This document shows positions 51,284 through 63,148 of a stretch of 64,000 nt of DNA, in pieces. Under the pieces are notes generated by a model. The model was not told where the DNA came from. It made no database searches and saw only the letters and a program-made list of their open reading frames with translations. The translations under genes and the position numbers were made by a program. How positions within the stretch are numbered: position 1 is the first letter of the stretch; each line of letters begins with the position of its first letter. This stretch comes from Viscum album (lineage: Eukaryota; Streptophyta; Magnoliopsida; Santalales; Viscaceae): positions 1,266,035,424-1,266,099,423 of the forward strand of contig OY728147.1 in NCBI GenBank assembly GCA_963277665.1. The letters are read 5' to 3'.

Positions 51284-52990
51284 CCCATAGGTTGGAAATT
51301 AGTTCTTGGAATTCAAGGAACACCTATGAAAATTAATTTCCCATCCCAATAACTGAAAAAAACATAATGAAATAAAATAATCATCCATAACATGAACTAT
51401 AACAAAAGAAACATACACAAGGATAATGGACTACATCCATGGTAAAATACCAAAATGAACAGAAGGATATGGGACCAAAGAAACAAAATATATTCTCTTT
51501 ATGACATCAAGACCCACCACCCATCATGTCACCACTAACACCCAACCCAAAATCCCACTAGCAAGAGTACCTATTACCCCCATGTGAGGCCTTTTTTTAC
51601 ATGAGTTAGGAAAAACAAGATCCACAAACACCCATTCGGTGTATGTAGGTTGTGGGATTACTAACCCCATAGGATCTCACCAATATTCCCATGAATCACC
51701 ATTATATAACAAATAAAAGATGATAGATTTCTAAAAGTGAGTTTGTTTGAATTAAACAAGCTTTAACCTTTTCAAAATAAGTAAACAAAATATCAAAACT
51801 AGTGAGAAGGTAATAACACAAACTTAATAACCATGGGAAATCCATAGGTAGATAGGTTTTTTTAGGGACCTTGGAATCATGTATTCTCAGTGATAAAACC
51901 ATTAATATATCTATACTCATGGATAAGACATAAAAATCACATATTTTTTAGTTAGTGTTATAGAACAATTTTTCTAGGGATGATAGGAAAAATCCCTACT
52001 ACCTCATCGGGTGTACTTTTTCTACCCTACCTTTCTAGGTACCCAAGTTTTCCAAGTGATTTTCCTCCTTTTCCATGACATAATAATATTATTTCAAAAC
52101 ATTACAACACACCACATGATAAATCACAACATTTCCAACCATTACCATAAAGGAAATCCATTTCAAAACTTGTTATACACACCAAATTACATTTCAAATC
52201 ACCCATTCATGTACACAACACAATATAAGAAATATTCATATTTAGAAGTAAGAATATTTAAGTTTTTATAAAATAGAATATTATGAAACCAACTACATTT
52301 TCCCTTGAAATCATCATGAACTAATTGGGAGGTACATATTAAGAGGGGAGGAGATCCTATAGAAGTAACAACAATCCATAAACAAAATGCCCCATTCCAT
52401 AGGGTTTTCATTGTACTTGTCCTAGGTTTCCATAACCATGGGCTGGGGGAAAATTGACAATAAAGAGATTAAATACCAAAGAATAAGCTGTGGGGCCATT
52501 TACTTGTATTTTTCTTGTAATAAAATGTAAAAATATATCAAAAATGGGGACAACAGTTGAGGGGAAAAGATATATGGAGATATTTGAGTTGGGAGTGTCA
52601 TGAAAGGTGAAATTAGGGGGTGGAATGTGTTATGTTAGGCCAGTGATTTCTTATAAATTTCAAGTAATTTAAAATTTTGGAAAACTGTTGTGTTAGGATG
52701 CATAGTTTTCCTAACTATATTCCAAATATACAGGTGCCTCTGGTTCAACTATCAAGGCCACATGGTTTGGTCGCATAGTTTTTAAAATAGTGTAAGTTAT
52801 TTGGTGACAGTACCTTTGACTTCATAGTTTTCTTACGTTCATAATGTTTTCTCTAACCATGTGCACCTATCTTTAATGCACTGTTTCCCCAAAAACATTA
52901 AATTTTATAGAAAAATTCACAAAAAAATATATTTATAGGTAGACAAAAAATAAACAATAAACACATGTAAATAGCACTATGGGTGTGAAA
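51284..52990 (-). repeat. Element D, 5' LTR (greater part)
   Basis: Partner of 10663-12414, cut near its inner end by element C. On the minus strand it starts TTTCACACCC, one base off the TGTCACACCC of the 3' LTR. 'AAGAATATTTAAGTTTTTATAAAAT' region at 52250 matches 11658, and GGGAGGAGATCCTATAGAAG at 52348 matches GGAAAGGAGATCTAATAGAAG at 11750. Confidence 0.7.
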
Positions 52991-55130
52991 ATTTTCTCAA
53001 TTTTATATTGTATATGGAACCGAAGTATTTCGAGACCTAATATTGGTTACACTTTTAGTAGATGGTATAATTTGGATTTTATAACCAAAAATATAAACTA
53101 AAAACATATATCACTCAGTGCATAAATTTTTAAATGAGAATGTATAAATAATGTAAGAATATTCAATTTATATGTTAAAGATATTCAAAATGATCATATT
53201 AATGAAATTCTGTAAAATAAAAATAAGCTAGATAGATATTTATATCAACCACTATACATAGTAAAATATATCAATTTTTTAATAATAATGATTAAACTAT
53301 TAGAATTCTCTCTCAAAAGCATTGTGATCTTTAACCTTCACACTTAGAAAAAAACATTCTAATAGATTTCCCATATAATTTTTCACTTGAAAATTATAGA
53401 TATGAAACTCTATTAATAAAAACATACATAAACATCATCAATAACCATATATAGTAAATGTGAAGAATATAAAAATATGAATGATTTATATAAATATAGA
53501 TAACTAATATGAGAAAAAGAAAGAAATAAATTGCATTTTAAATTAAATGCGAACAATATATACATATGCGATTGGCCACCCACTTCAAAATTATCAGGAA
53601 AATGATATATTCATTTATCATTCATCACACTACTTTGAAAAAATTTGTTTCATTCAAATAGATTTTATATTAATACATTCAAATAAAAAAAATTACTGAT
53701 AAAACTTCATATTTATTATAAAATTAATACTATATATTAACCACCACAAAAAAATTAAATGGATTAATAATTTTCCAAAAAATCTCAATAATATACCACC
53801 AATTAAACTCATAATTGTTTCCCATAAATTATATCACCAATGGTGTTTCAAAAAAAATGTTCACTTATTCAAGGAATGGGAAATGTGGAAAAATGTTGAG
53901 TTCAGAAGATTTGAAAAAAAAAATAAGTAGACAATAATTAATGATAGGAATGAATAAAATAAATGCAGACAAGACATAATGAATAATAATCCATATTCCT
54001 AATATTGATCCTCTAAAATAGATATTTTTATTTTGGGAAAAAATCAATGTCCATTTTTATAGGAATTTTGTTAATTATTGAAAATCATATTTCGAAATAT
54101 AAATATCCCATTTAGGCATAAGAATGATGATTAATTATAAATTTTATCTCCTCGTGAGAGTTTTAACCCTCCATATAGTCATTATTTCCTGAAATATTTT
54201 ATTATTTATTAATTTTAGTAATCTTTTTCTCCAATAATATTCTATTAAAATGGGAACAGAGTTTTCTTCATTTAACCTGAAATATTTTAATAACTAAATA
54301 TTTTTTACACTTTACTCATTATATTGTACAATAGCATAGCCTTTATTGATAAATTAGGATACTGGGAAATTACAATTATATTTGGTAATTAAATCATCAA
54401 GACTCTTCTTTATGAAAAGGAATATAACTTATATTTTAAATTAGACATTAAATAATAAGTAACAAAAATATATTTTATTATTATTTATATCAAATATTTA
54501 GAGGATTTGGATTGATAAATTCTTATATTCATCTAAGGATAATTTAATTTAACTTAGGATATTGATTTTATCCTTTCCTATATCTATAAATTTTTTTTGA
54601 ATTGGTCTAGTAAACTTAAATCATTTATTTTTAAAAATCATTGGAAACTCAAACAACATTACCAATTTTTTATTAAAAAATAAGATATTTTATATTGTAA
54701 TGTAGTTATGTTTTTTAATCATTAATAAATATTTTTTTAGTGAAATTATAATTAAATATCAATTTTTCATTAAGGTTATTCTATTTTGTTAAGTGACACC
54801 ATTAATTCAATGATATCCTTTGTATTAAAAAGTATATAACTCTTTTAAATATACCATTTAATTGTTTTATTTTAATTTTACATTTATGTGTATAATTCGG
54901 ATGATATGTTACAATCCTTGGATACTAATAAAACACTACTATCTTATTGTCTTATTCAAGTGAAGGTAAAAGTGAGAGAAATATTTATTTAAATGTGGAA
55001 TAAATAGGGGGGAAATAGAGTATTTATTTCATGCATGTATAAATGAGGGAACCCATTTTGGGAATATTAATCTATAACATGATAATAGAAGTACTTTAGA
55101 TGTTATTAACCCAAAAATCCATATCATAGT
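52991..55130. other. AT-rich stretch without recognised features
   Basis: No readable coding motif, LTR pair or RNA gene. Stops occur in every frame every few dozen codons. Confidence 0.5.
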
Positions 55131-55169
55131 AGATAACTTTTACTCACATATCATAGGTATATCATCTGA

Positions 55170-55390
55170 TTCTCAATAGTTTATTGGGGGAGTAGATGAT
55201 GAACCCTTCTTTAATGGCGTCCTTTATACTATCAATGATTATGAGAACGATCTCATCGAGGCCATTTCAAATGATGATGGGATTTTAAATGATAATAATG
55301 GTTTGAACCAAGATAATTCTCTTGGGTTATATGGGAACCCCTCCCCAATCTATATGTCTTTATGGTATATATTAAATAGGATATGATTTT
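55170..55390 (+). other. Unassigned coding-like fragment
   Basis: One plus frame is open for ~60 codons and reads VDDEPFFNGVLYTINDYEND, then AISNDDGILNDNNGLNQDNS. It is acidic and unlike the surrounding noise, but I recognise no family. It may be an upstream part of the LINE below or of another lost element. Confidence 0.25.
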
Positions 55391-56039
55391 AGAGATCAAC
55401 AACTTCATTATGGGTAGTCACATTCCCAAATATTTTTATGCCTCCTCTCTTGTACTCATCCATAATTCCAAACAGCATAAATCTTTTCTCTATTTTATTT
55501 AGATAAATATGTTTAACCATCCTAAAAAAATTATTTCCAATATCTCAAATGATAGAATTTCCATACACCTTATCTATCTACTATATAATTTATAAAATAG
55601 TTTCTTTCAAGGAGATATCCATGTAATGTGTTAATTGGATAATTCAAGAGATGATTATAGACCCTGATAGGAAGGTGACCAATATAAATATAATAGTGAA
55701 GGTTCATATTGAGAATCCATATGTCAAAGTAGAATAGAATTCTATTTCCAAAATATTGTACTATAGTAGCTTCATATCATGGGTATGTAACATATTTTAC
55801 AAATCTTATTCCATCCCATGGTTCTCTATCAAGATTAAGTGAAAGATTTTTTTTAAAATGTACTCATTTTCTATGGAAAGTTTATCCTCTATACCCCATT
55901 ATCTTTTCCGTGGATATATATTCATTGAGTTGGAATTTAGGTCAAGATGTCTAAATAAGTTGTGTGAATCCTTTCCAAGGGAAGGTATGGGTCTACATAT
56001 ATTTCTAACCTCTTTTTTTGTTGATATCTAGTTATTCAT

Positions 56040-56290
56040 TATAAATATTAGTAAGGGGTCTATTCCAAACATTAAATAGTTTCTCTATATCTATGAATAT
56101 TTTAGTGGACTAAAAGTTAATTTATTAATAATATTTACACTCTTCCCGACTAAGTTCTAATCTAGTTATATTGATAACATTTTGACCTGGTTAGGTTTTT
56201 ATAAAGTAACAATCCCCATGACTAATCGTGATATGCCTCTCTGTACTAGAAGAAAACCATCATTTTGATGAACTATTTTCTATGATTTAT
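56040..56290 (+). pseudogene. Probable LINE (L1-type) reverse-transcriptase remnant
   Basis: The plus strand reads YFSGLKVN, then SYIDNILTWLGFYKVTIPMTN, DMPLCTRR. Plant L1-type LINEs carry FS..SGLK.N..KS....., then I..ILG...G.LP..YLG.PL..R just after the RT active site. The spacing fits. The active-site YADD block itself and the endonuclease are not readable, and no poly-A tail was found. Sequence up to about 56700 might be later LINE coding region. Confidence 0.5.
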
Positions 56291-56300
56291 GGACACATTA

Positions 56301-57878
56301 TGAATTAGAAGATCCATTTTTCAATCATTGAGTAGTAGAATCAAAATCATTAATCATCTCATGGACTGGATTCAATTCAGTATATATTATTTTTACAAGA
56401 TAATTAGAAATTAAAAAAACATATTGAACCTAGCTAAATGAAACCTTTCATCTCCTTTATTATGTAAAAGGAGTTCACTCCAATCACCAATGCAGTACAT
56501 TATTCCCTACAATAGAATGTTTTAAATAATACTTCCCTCATGGATGAAGATGACTGGTGTGTCTTCTCCTCAACATATTCCGAGAATTTCCAGTTTAATA
56601 ATTCCATCTAGAATATATTTTAATGTATCATTTTCCCATGTAACTATTTTAAATATTTCTAGCAATATTTTCAAATCTTTTAAGTAAAATGAAATTTTAT
56701 TTTGAGGCATGATGAACTCGAAATTGATATTTAAAAAATATAAATAAATTTATTATCACGCTAATGAAGTTTTCATGAAATAGTAAAAAAATATCTAGAA
56801 TAGATTAATGGATAATAATCGAGGTCATTATTATGCTCATACTCTGGGTTCTATCATATTTGTGATATAACCTCAGAGGTCTTTGGAAGCTAGGGTTTAG
56901 TACGACCATGGGTGGATAAATTTCTATGTTAGTTTGTTTCTTTATTTACTTACCATGAAATAATCCAACCTCTATAAGAACCCAATTAAGGGTAAATCTC
57001 AAGGTTATTTGCATTACCCAATAGACCTAGATATGATTCATTGGATGATCATTCTATGAGGAGTGGTGAATAAATAGAGGATCATCGATTGGTGTGCAAT
57101 GGCGTTCATGGATCTTACCCAAGATGGAAGTGGAACACTATTCTTCACTATTGACTGATCCAAACACTTGGTAGGTCATTATATTTATATGGATTTAACC
57201 CATTTTGATATCTCATTTGAAACACAAATCAATTCCAGTCCTGAGAATTGATTCACACATTGATGATTGATATATTTTAAAGGTTATTTTATGGTTATAT
57301 CCTTCATTATTCATTTTTTTGTTATAATAAAAATCAATTGAGGCCAACCCAGATAATATCTAACTTTTTTCCCCAATTTTGGGGTAGATAATTTTCCCCC
57401 CTAATTATTTTCATGATTTATGATTGGTATTTCCTTCACTATTGGTTCTAACAAATACCTAGTATTCAATCATTGTGTGATAGTTCCGCAGTGTGGTAGA
57501 ATGATACGACAAGTGTGGATCACGATCGATGGTAAGATTATTTTGTGGTGATGTAGGATGATCATAGGTGGATCATATCAGACCAATGATTACCATTATT
57601 CCTAGTCTTACGCATGTTGACGGTGTGGTACAGCAACAATGCTACTCGATAGGGTGATTTTCAAGTGGATTAAATCCCATATTATGGTCACTGATGACAG
57701 TGAAACTCTATTTAGTCCCGAACCAATATCATTAGGTGACATAAATAGAGGAATATATGGAATCCAGTGACACATTAAGGAAACCATGAGTTTCTAAATA
57801 TCTAACATTACCCGATGTGTAATCTAGAGATTTACACCATATGGGACCCCTAGCTATAGTGTTAGGGTTTCCAAGGGA
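56301..57878. other. AT-rich stretch, nothing firm
   Basis: Possibly the 3' part of the LINE remnant and flanking DNA. A possible weak open stretch near 56880-57170 could not be assigned. It ends at the TGTTACAC start of the LTR of element E. Confidence 0.35.
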
Positions 57879-59297
57879 TGTTACACATCACACGTCATGT
57901 AGTTCCTACCACATATCCTGTGACCTAGTGTTGTATGATTCTTATGTATCCTGAAGGATACACAGTCATGGATACGACCTGACACACAAGCACGAGTAGA
58001 GTACACTGGCCCAACTAGTAGTACATTGACATGACAAGTGGTACGTGGGAATGGATAAAAGTGCATGCACATATCTTGGAGTACATGAATACAGTCCATG
58101 GAACATGTGTACAGACACTTTTAGGTCCAGGGTTAGTGGTACACATCATGTACCTTCAATACACTCCATGTAACTTCTATAAGGTAGGTTAGAATCCTTT
58201 TTTACCTTAGTATAGACCATATTTAGTTAAATATTGCTCCTTGGTACATCTTAATGAAGATAATTTGAATAATTACATCCTCGTCATCTGATTTTGATCC
58301 CATATGTATGTTCCATATTGGATAGATTTATTTTATTCATCTATGAGGCTTAGGGTAGGATCCTCTACCATATCATTCCTTGGTGTGGTTTTTCATATCG
58401 GCATGAACTCCATGCATAAGGTTTCCAGCCCCTATATATTATATTGATCTACTAGAGTTGTTGGAATCAACCTACAGTCCTAGGTGTGACCCCCAATATG
58501 GAAAAATTAATCATTAGAGATCCAGTGATAAATTTCATGGAAAGTCGGATTAAAATTTTCTCTCAGATTAGTTTTTTTTGTGACATCATAGCTTGTGGGG
58601 TGAGTACACTTATATTAAGGGTAACCAAGAAACTGTGAGTATAATCTTATGGATATTAGTGGTTGTAACCCATTTGAGACTTGTATCCTATTAAGATTAT
58701 ATTTTTTTTTTAATTACTGTTATATATATCATCTTTTTGACATATCATGTGTTGAGATGACTACTATGGATACTTTATTCTTAGTGGGTTTGAGATGTCC
58801 TACTGGGTGTTGTTATACTCATCCATTCATTGTATTTTCCCATTCATTTTATATCATATGTATAGAAGAGTCCATTTGATAGTGTCCTATGAAAACTTGG
58901 AGTATTAAGAGAATATATTGGTCTAGATTGACTGAGGTGTTTACCAAGTGTTTCCTTTGATAGGGGACCCCTCCTTCAAAGTAGGATACACCCCCTTTCA
59001 TTTTTAATGATGGAATTGTATTTGGTAACATAATTTATTCTATTACCTTTTTCATACTCTAAATGTCAGAAAGATTTTATGAACATATTTTTATCTGTTG
59101 TGTTGTTTTAAATTGTAGTATTTCATGGGTATAGAGATGTGTGTGTGAGTATATGTACTTCAGACTAATGACTACCATGTGTATGATATCCGTACATGGA
59201 GCTGGTTTCTATCTCTTGGACCATTGGAGGTGGGATTGGGGAATTCAAATAAGTCTAATCATCATCTAAGTTAGACATTATGGATTGGGTCCTGACA
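57879..59297 (+). repeat. Element E, 5' LTR (~1.42 kb)
   Basis: The start TGTTACACATC follows GGG(A) at 57875-57878. The end GGGTCCTGACA is fixed by the primer site right after it. With no partner copy in the window the start is inferred from its TGT.ACAC form only. Confidence 0.55.
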
Positions 59298-59298
59298 A

Positions 59299-59312
59299 AG
59301 TGGTATCAAAGG
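59299..59312 (+). other. Element E, primer-binding site (worn tRNA-iMet)
   Basis: AGTGGTATCAAAGG, against TTGGTATCAGAGG in elements A and B, directly after the LTR end. Confidence 0.75.
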
Positions 59313-59639
59313 GAGGATCTACCGTAGGACAACAATTATGTGTTTTCTCAAGCTATGAGGTTTTTTTTGGGATTTATGGAAATAGTCTTAAACTATATTG
59401 ACATTTTATTTGATGCTAGAGACTCCAGATTTGATGTTATGGTTAACATATCCATTAACTAAGACTCTTATAACCTACCTATTTACTCGGTATGTGTGGA
59501 CACCGGTTGTAGGTAAAACATCGGTACATGCTTCATATTGGAATTTGTTATAGTTTCCATGTCTTTGTGGATTAATCTCCCCATGTATAATCATTGACCA
59601 TGGTGCATATACTATAGTTTAGGATAACTCGACGAAGAT

Positions 59640-60780
59640 ATCCCTCTAAAATTCCATTGAAGGATCCTAAGGATGATTTGTTGAGTTATGAGGCTTCATT
59701 ATAGCAACATGTACAGTAGGTAGTGACTCATCGTGGTTTTCCAGTTATTCCACATCCCATTGAAATGATAATATTAATAGAAGTACCAGAAGAGGATCTG
59801 TGTAGGTGAAGTGTGATCCTTGAAAATTTAAGGAAGTATCCTCCTTGGTTAATTGGTAAACTAGAACTTTAATTAGCTAAGTAATAGATATTTTCAGTTG
59901 CCTAGTTTTTTCACCTTTTGATGACACCTACATATCCAATGGTGGTCCCAATGGAATGTACTCTTTAAAGATATGTTGATTGTTGGTGGAGCCTAGTGAC
60001 TTAGTCACATGATGACATAGATTACTCCTGGTTATATTTCAAGCATCTCATTAGGGGTTTTTCTATCCATCCATGTTGTGATTAATGGAAATCCCATATC
60101 TTATACATTTTCCATAGGGCAGTATGACCATGGTGGATTTTTTAGTGAGGTATACTAACCTCTCGGAATACATTCTAGTTGTAGTGTGACATCTATAATT
60201 TAGGGAATGGACCTTCAAGTAGGGCCTACACTGAGATATTTGGTATTCGGAAATATCACTTATCATTACCACCTATACTAGAGTTCTTGAGTGGTATTTA
60301 TAAGTAGATACATTCCTACTAAAGAAGATGCTGATATGAAGTACTAGTAGTGGGCCCAAAAGAGCTGATATTTAGAAACTTGTAGGTGATGGTACTCACA
60401 AGGACCAAGGAGTAGGTGACACGTTAGTATGTGATCATATGATATAGTATTTTTGGTTCTTGCCTCTCATTATGGCTTGATCCATCCTTGGGAGAGTTTA
60501 TTCTTCTCTTGCAATGGTAAATGAAATGTTTCTCATGTTTTTTTGACCTACCACACTGTTTATTGGGATATAGTTGATGTAATTCCTATATAGATGTACT
60601 GGTAGGAGTAGGAAGTATAGTAGGGGGTTTTATGTGATAGGGGAGTTGGTAGTGAAGTTGGAGGAGGTTGGAGGTTTAACCAATTTTCACCACCACCAAT
60701 ATCTAGTCCGTGCTAGGATCTATGATATGGTGGTCAAGGATGAGGAAAACCAAAGATAATTGAGGCCTATATCCCAAATT
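59640..60780 (+). pseudogene. Element E, decayed gag
   Basis: Near 59830 the plus strand reads FRKYPPWLIGKLEL, and after breaks LLMTPTYPMVVPMECTL then WW near 59990. Gag proteins of this clade have FR...PP.F.G..DP..AE.WL..IE.IF..M.......V....F.L.GEA..WW. The match is loose and broken by stops, but position between primer site and protease supports it. No zinc knuckle is legible. Confidence 0.45.
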
Positions 60781-60788
60781 ACCCTATC

Positions 60789-60999
60789 ATGATTAGTGGT
60801 AAAATATATGTCTTATATATTTTATATTTAGTGTTGATAGAAATGAGTTTAAGACACTCTTTTAATTTGACTTCTCTACTTCATGACTTAGAAATTATGG
60901 TTGAGCCCTTGGATTATCCCTTGAACTTGAAGACTCCGAATATAGGTGACTTGAAAATAAAACACATATATTTATTTTCAAACACAATTCTTGGAGGCG
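60789..60999 (+). pseudogene. Element E, protease, cut by F
   Basis: One open frame reads YLVLIEMSLRHSFNLTSLLHD then EIMVEPLDYPLNLKTPNIGD. Relatives have VLFDTGASHSFIS..FV..L.L.VEPLDYPL.V.TP.G. The DTGA of the active site is now EMSLR, so it is inactive. The similarity stops at about 60999, where CpG-rich element F starts. Confidence 0.75.
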
Positions 61000-61129
61000 T
61001 GATATTGTTGTAGACGCCGGAAAAGTCCGTTGTTCCCAAACGAAGCTCCGGATGCGGAAAGCGAGATCATATTTGGAGTCGGAAGAATGTTTCGGAGGGC
61101 CCGGAGGCCTTGCGCGGAATTTCAGAGGC

Positions 61130-61720
61130 CTGCGCGCAAAGATGATGATCCGCGCGCAAACCCTCGGGATGCGCGCAACTCCCTTGCGCGCCGTGCCCGA
61201 TTCCGCGCCCGCGAGGAGAATTCCGCGCTCGCGCCTTGGATTCCGCGCCCGGGGTTGCCTATAAATACTAGGCGACCCCCAACGTTTCAGAGGTTGCTGG
61301 AAGTCGAACGGTCTCCCGCGCGCGCAATTCAACCCCTTCCGCGCGCAATGCCGATCTTCAGGTAACCTCCTTTCTTTCGCGCAATAGAGCCTTGGGGTCC
61401 GCCTTCGCGCGCAATCCCCTTGGCTTATTTCCTTTGAATAAATTTCAAACCCGAAGGCCTTTGCGCGCAAAAGAAGCCTCTTGCGCGCAATTGCCCCCGG
61501 GTGCGCGCAATCCAACCCGATTGCGTGCACCCCCATCTTCAAAGTGGCCATTCGTTAGAGAATGAGCCGTTGCCCCCGCGAGCTGTTCGAAGCCCGGTGC
61601 GCGCAATCTCAATCATCCGCGCGCAAAGCGCTGGCCCAATTTCGCGCCAGCCCGTCCATTTGCGCGCCGGCCCGCGGTATTGCGCGCAAAGCTCCTCTTT
61701 TGCGCGCAAACCGCTAGGGT
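61130..61720 (+). repeat. Dense GCGCGCAA motif cluster in F
   Basis: About 13 copies of GCGCGCAA within 600 bases, irregularly spaced. At least four lie in the perfect palindrome TTGCGCGCAA (near 61461, 61481, 61680 and 61699). TTTCGCGC occurs near 61375 and 61651, the second as TTTCGCGCC, an E2F-type site. The cluster straddles the TATA box. Confidence 0.8.
61260..61267 (+). promoter_or_regulatory. TATA box of element F
   Basis: TATAAATA in GTTGCCTATAAATACTAGG, the only such AT-rich box in a GC-rich region. Transcription would start near 61290-61300. Confidence 0.65.
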
Positions 61721-61875
61721 CGCCCCCTTTGACCCCCTTTGGGTACCCGCCTGCGTGGCGCCCGATGGTCTTCATCGCAGGTGCCCGCACCGTGCGTCGT
61801 CTTTCCGTGCGCCCCCCCCCCCCCTAGGCTCGCGCGAAGTGACACGGACCTACCGGCGGCTTTATCGTCCTGCAT

Positions 61876-62172
61876 GACGCTAAACTGCACCACGTCCTGC
61901 ACGACGTTAAACTGCGTACGTCCAAGCTGCACGACGTTAAACTGCCTAGTATATCGTCTGCGCTGCAAGACGTTAAACTGCCAAGTGTTTTGTCCAGCAT
62001 GACGTTAAAATGTACCACGTCCGCGCTGTAAGACGTTAAACTGCCAAGCACCTTCGTCCTCAACACACGACGTTAAACTGTACTTCGTCCGGCAAGACGT
62101 TAAACCGTCCGCTTCGTCCTCAACACATGACGTTAAACTGTACTTCGTCCGGCAAGACGTTAAACCGTCCGC
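61876..62172 (+). repeat. GACGTTAAACTG interspersed array (10 copies)
   Basis: Ten copies of GACGTTAAACTG or one-base variants, spaced about 20-40 bases, usually after GTCC...GCATGA or GTCCGGCAA. Extra single copies occur near 62740 (GACGTGAAACTG), 62855 and 63129. Confidence 0.85.
62053..62172 (+). repeat. 60-bp tandem duplication in F
   Basis: 62053-62112 and 62113-62172 differ at one base. Each holds two of the array motifs, showing how the array grew. Confidence 0.95.
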
Positions 62173-62332
62173 AACCTGATCCCGTGCTCCGCACGCAGGG
62201 TCCCCCCCGGTTTGGATGTGGCCCCCACCTGCTCGTCTCTGCAGGGATGTCGGGATTGTCCCGCTTTTGGGACGATTTAATGGGAGTGGCTTTTCCCTAC
62301 GGGGGCAGGGTATTACAAACCCCTAGTTTCTT

Positions 62333-62373
62333 GTGGGGGGCTGCACATGTGTATCTCCATTGCGCTCCCCCAC
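62333..62373 (+). other. Hairpin H1, copy 1, in F
   Basis: GTGGGGGG (62333-62340) pairs with CTCCCCCAC (62365-62373). The top carries TGTATCTCCA.TG.G, shared with copy 2. Confidence 0.65.
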
Positions 62374-62492
62374 TGCCGAAGCCAGTAGAGGGTGTGACTG
62401 GGATCGAGGTGTCTCCTACTTTCGGTCCAAGTCCCTTGCAACTGAGTTTTGCCGCATCCGGGCTGCCTCAAGTGCGTAAGTCCTGACAGAAT

Positions 62493-62560
62493 GAACTACG
62501 TAGACTTTGATCCCTGTCTTCTAAACAGGGTACGTAGGAAGCCTCCCTGAGGTCCAAGCC
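62493..62560 (+). other. Double hairpin H2-H3, copy 1, in F
   Basis: After GAACTACGTAGACTTTGATC, CCCTGT (62512-62517) pairs with ACAGGG (62525-62530); then GTACGTAGGAAG; then CCTC (62542-62545) pairs with GAGG (62549-62552), followed by TCCAAGC. Confidence 0.7.
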
Positions 62561-62656
62561 CACCACCTGGTCGTCCCGGTCGTATTTACGTCGGTTCGTC
62601 CATCAGTGGACCCCTCCAGGGTTCACGCTTGCGTCGATTCACCTATGAATCCGCCC

Positions 62657-62701
62657 CTGTGGGAGACTGCCCGTGTGTATCTCCACTGTGCCTCCCCACA
62701 G
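62657..62701 (+). other. Hairpin H1, copy 2, in F
   Basis: CTGTGGGAG (62657-62665) pairs with CTCCCCACAG (62692-62701) with one bulge. The top is TGTATCTCCACTGTG, like copy 1. Confidence 0.65.
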
Positions 62702-62874
62702 CCCCCCTTTTTCCATTTCTCCTTTTATCGTCCAGCATGACGTGAAACTGTGATCCACCCGGCCGTTCCATCCCCCTCTGTGCGAGGTGGTTCGGTTCAA
62801 TCCTCCGCCCGGCGGCCTAGACTTCTTCATGAGTCGGCTTGCCGACGTCCAGCATGACGTTAAACTGTATACCC

Positions 62875-62939
62875 GAACTACGTTGACTTTGATCCGTGCT
62901 AACGCGCGGTACGTAGGAAGCCCCTACGGGGTCCAAGCT
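62875..62939 (+). other. Double hairpin H2-H3, copy 2, in F
   Basis: After GAACTACGTTGACTTTGAT, CCGTGC (62894-62899) pairs with GCGCGG (62904-62909); then GTACGTAGGAAG (62909-62920); then CCCC (62921-62924) pairs with GGGG (62928-62931), followed by TCCAAGC. Stem bases differ from copy 1 mostly in pair-keeping ways. Confidence 0.7.
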
Positions 62940-63148
62940 CTTCACTCCATCATCCATCCTGATCCTTACCCGGGCCGCCACATCCCGGTGGGGTCATGCC
63001 AATTCACTCCACTCCATATCATTTGGGAATCCGCCCATGTGCTGGCCCCAGCGTCGGAGGTTCCCCGCAAGGGGTTCTGTCATCCGATCCACTTTTCGTG
63101 TCGATCGGTCCGATGCCGTCCCCGCTGGACGTTAAACTCGCGGCATAC

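Larger units (their letters stand above)
10663..52990 (-). mobile_element. Element D: oldest Ty3/gypsy element, split by A and C
   Basis: This is a decayed minus-strand LTR retrotransposon. Its parts are a 3' LTR (10663-12414), integrase near 13200, RT near 14800, protease near 15700, gag up to 16957, a piece at 28573-29019, and most of the 5' LTR at 51284-52990. The two LTR copies align over more than 1.7 kb by eye. Element A sits in the gag/leader part and element C in the 5' LTR. If A and C (with B) are removed, D shrinks to about 8.4 kb. No target duplication was found, as expected for its age. The lower boundary may be off by tens of bases. Confidence 0.65.
57879..60999 (+). mobile_element. 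Element E: 5' part of an old Tekay-type element, cut by F
   Basis: A 5' LTR, worn tRNA-iMet primer site, gag and protease remnants are in order on the plus strand. Element F begins inside the protease. The rest of E should lie beyond F, outside the window. Confidence 0.65.

Noticed and set aside
61030..61968. Open frames rich in Arg/Ala/Pro in element F
   Set aside because: They arise from the GCGCGCAA and CpG-rich composition; overlapping frames on both strands are equally long.
61876..62172. CRISPR-like array
   Set aside because: Repeats are 12 bases with uneven spacers, part of the spacers is repeated too, no cas genes, and the context is a plant retroelement.
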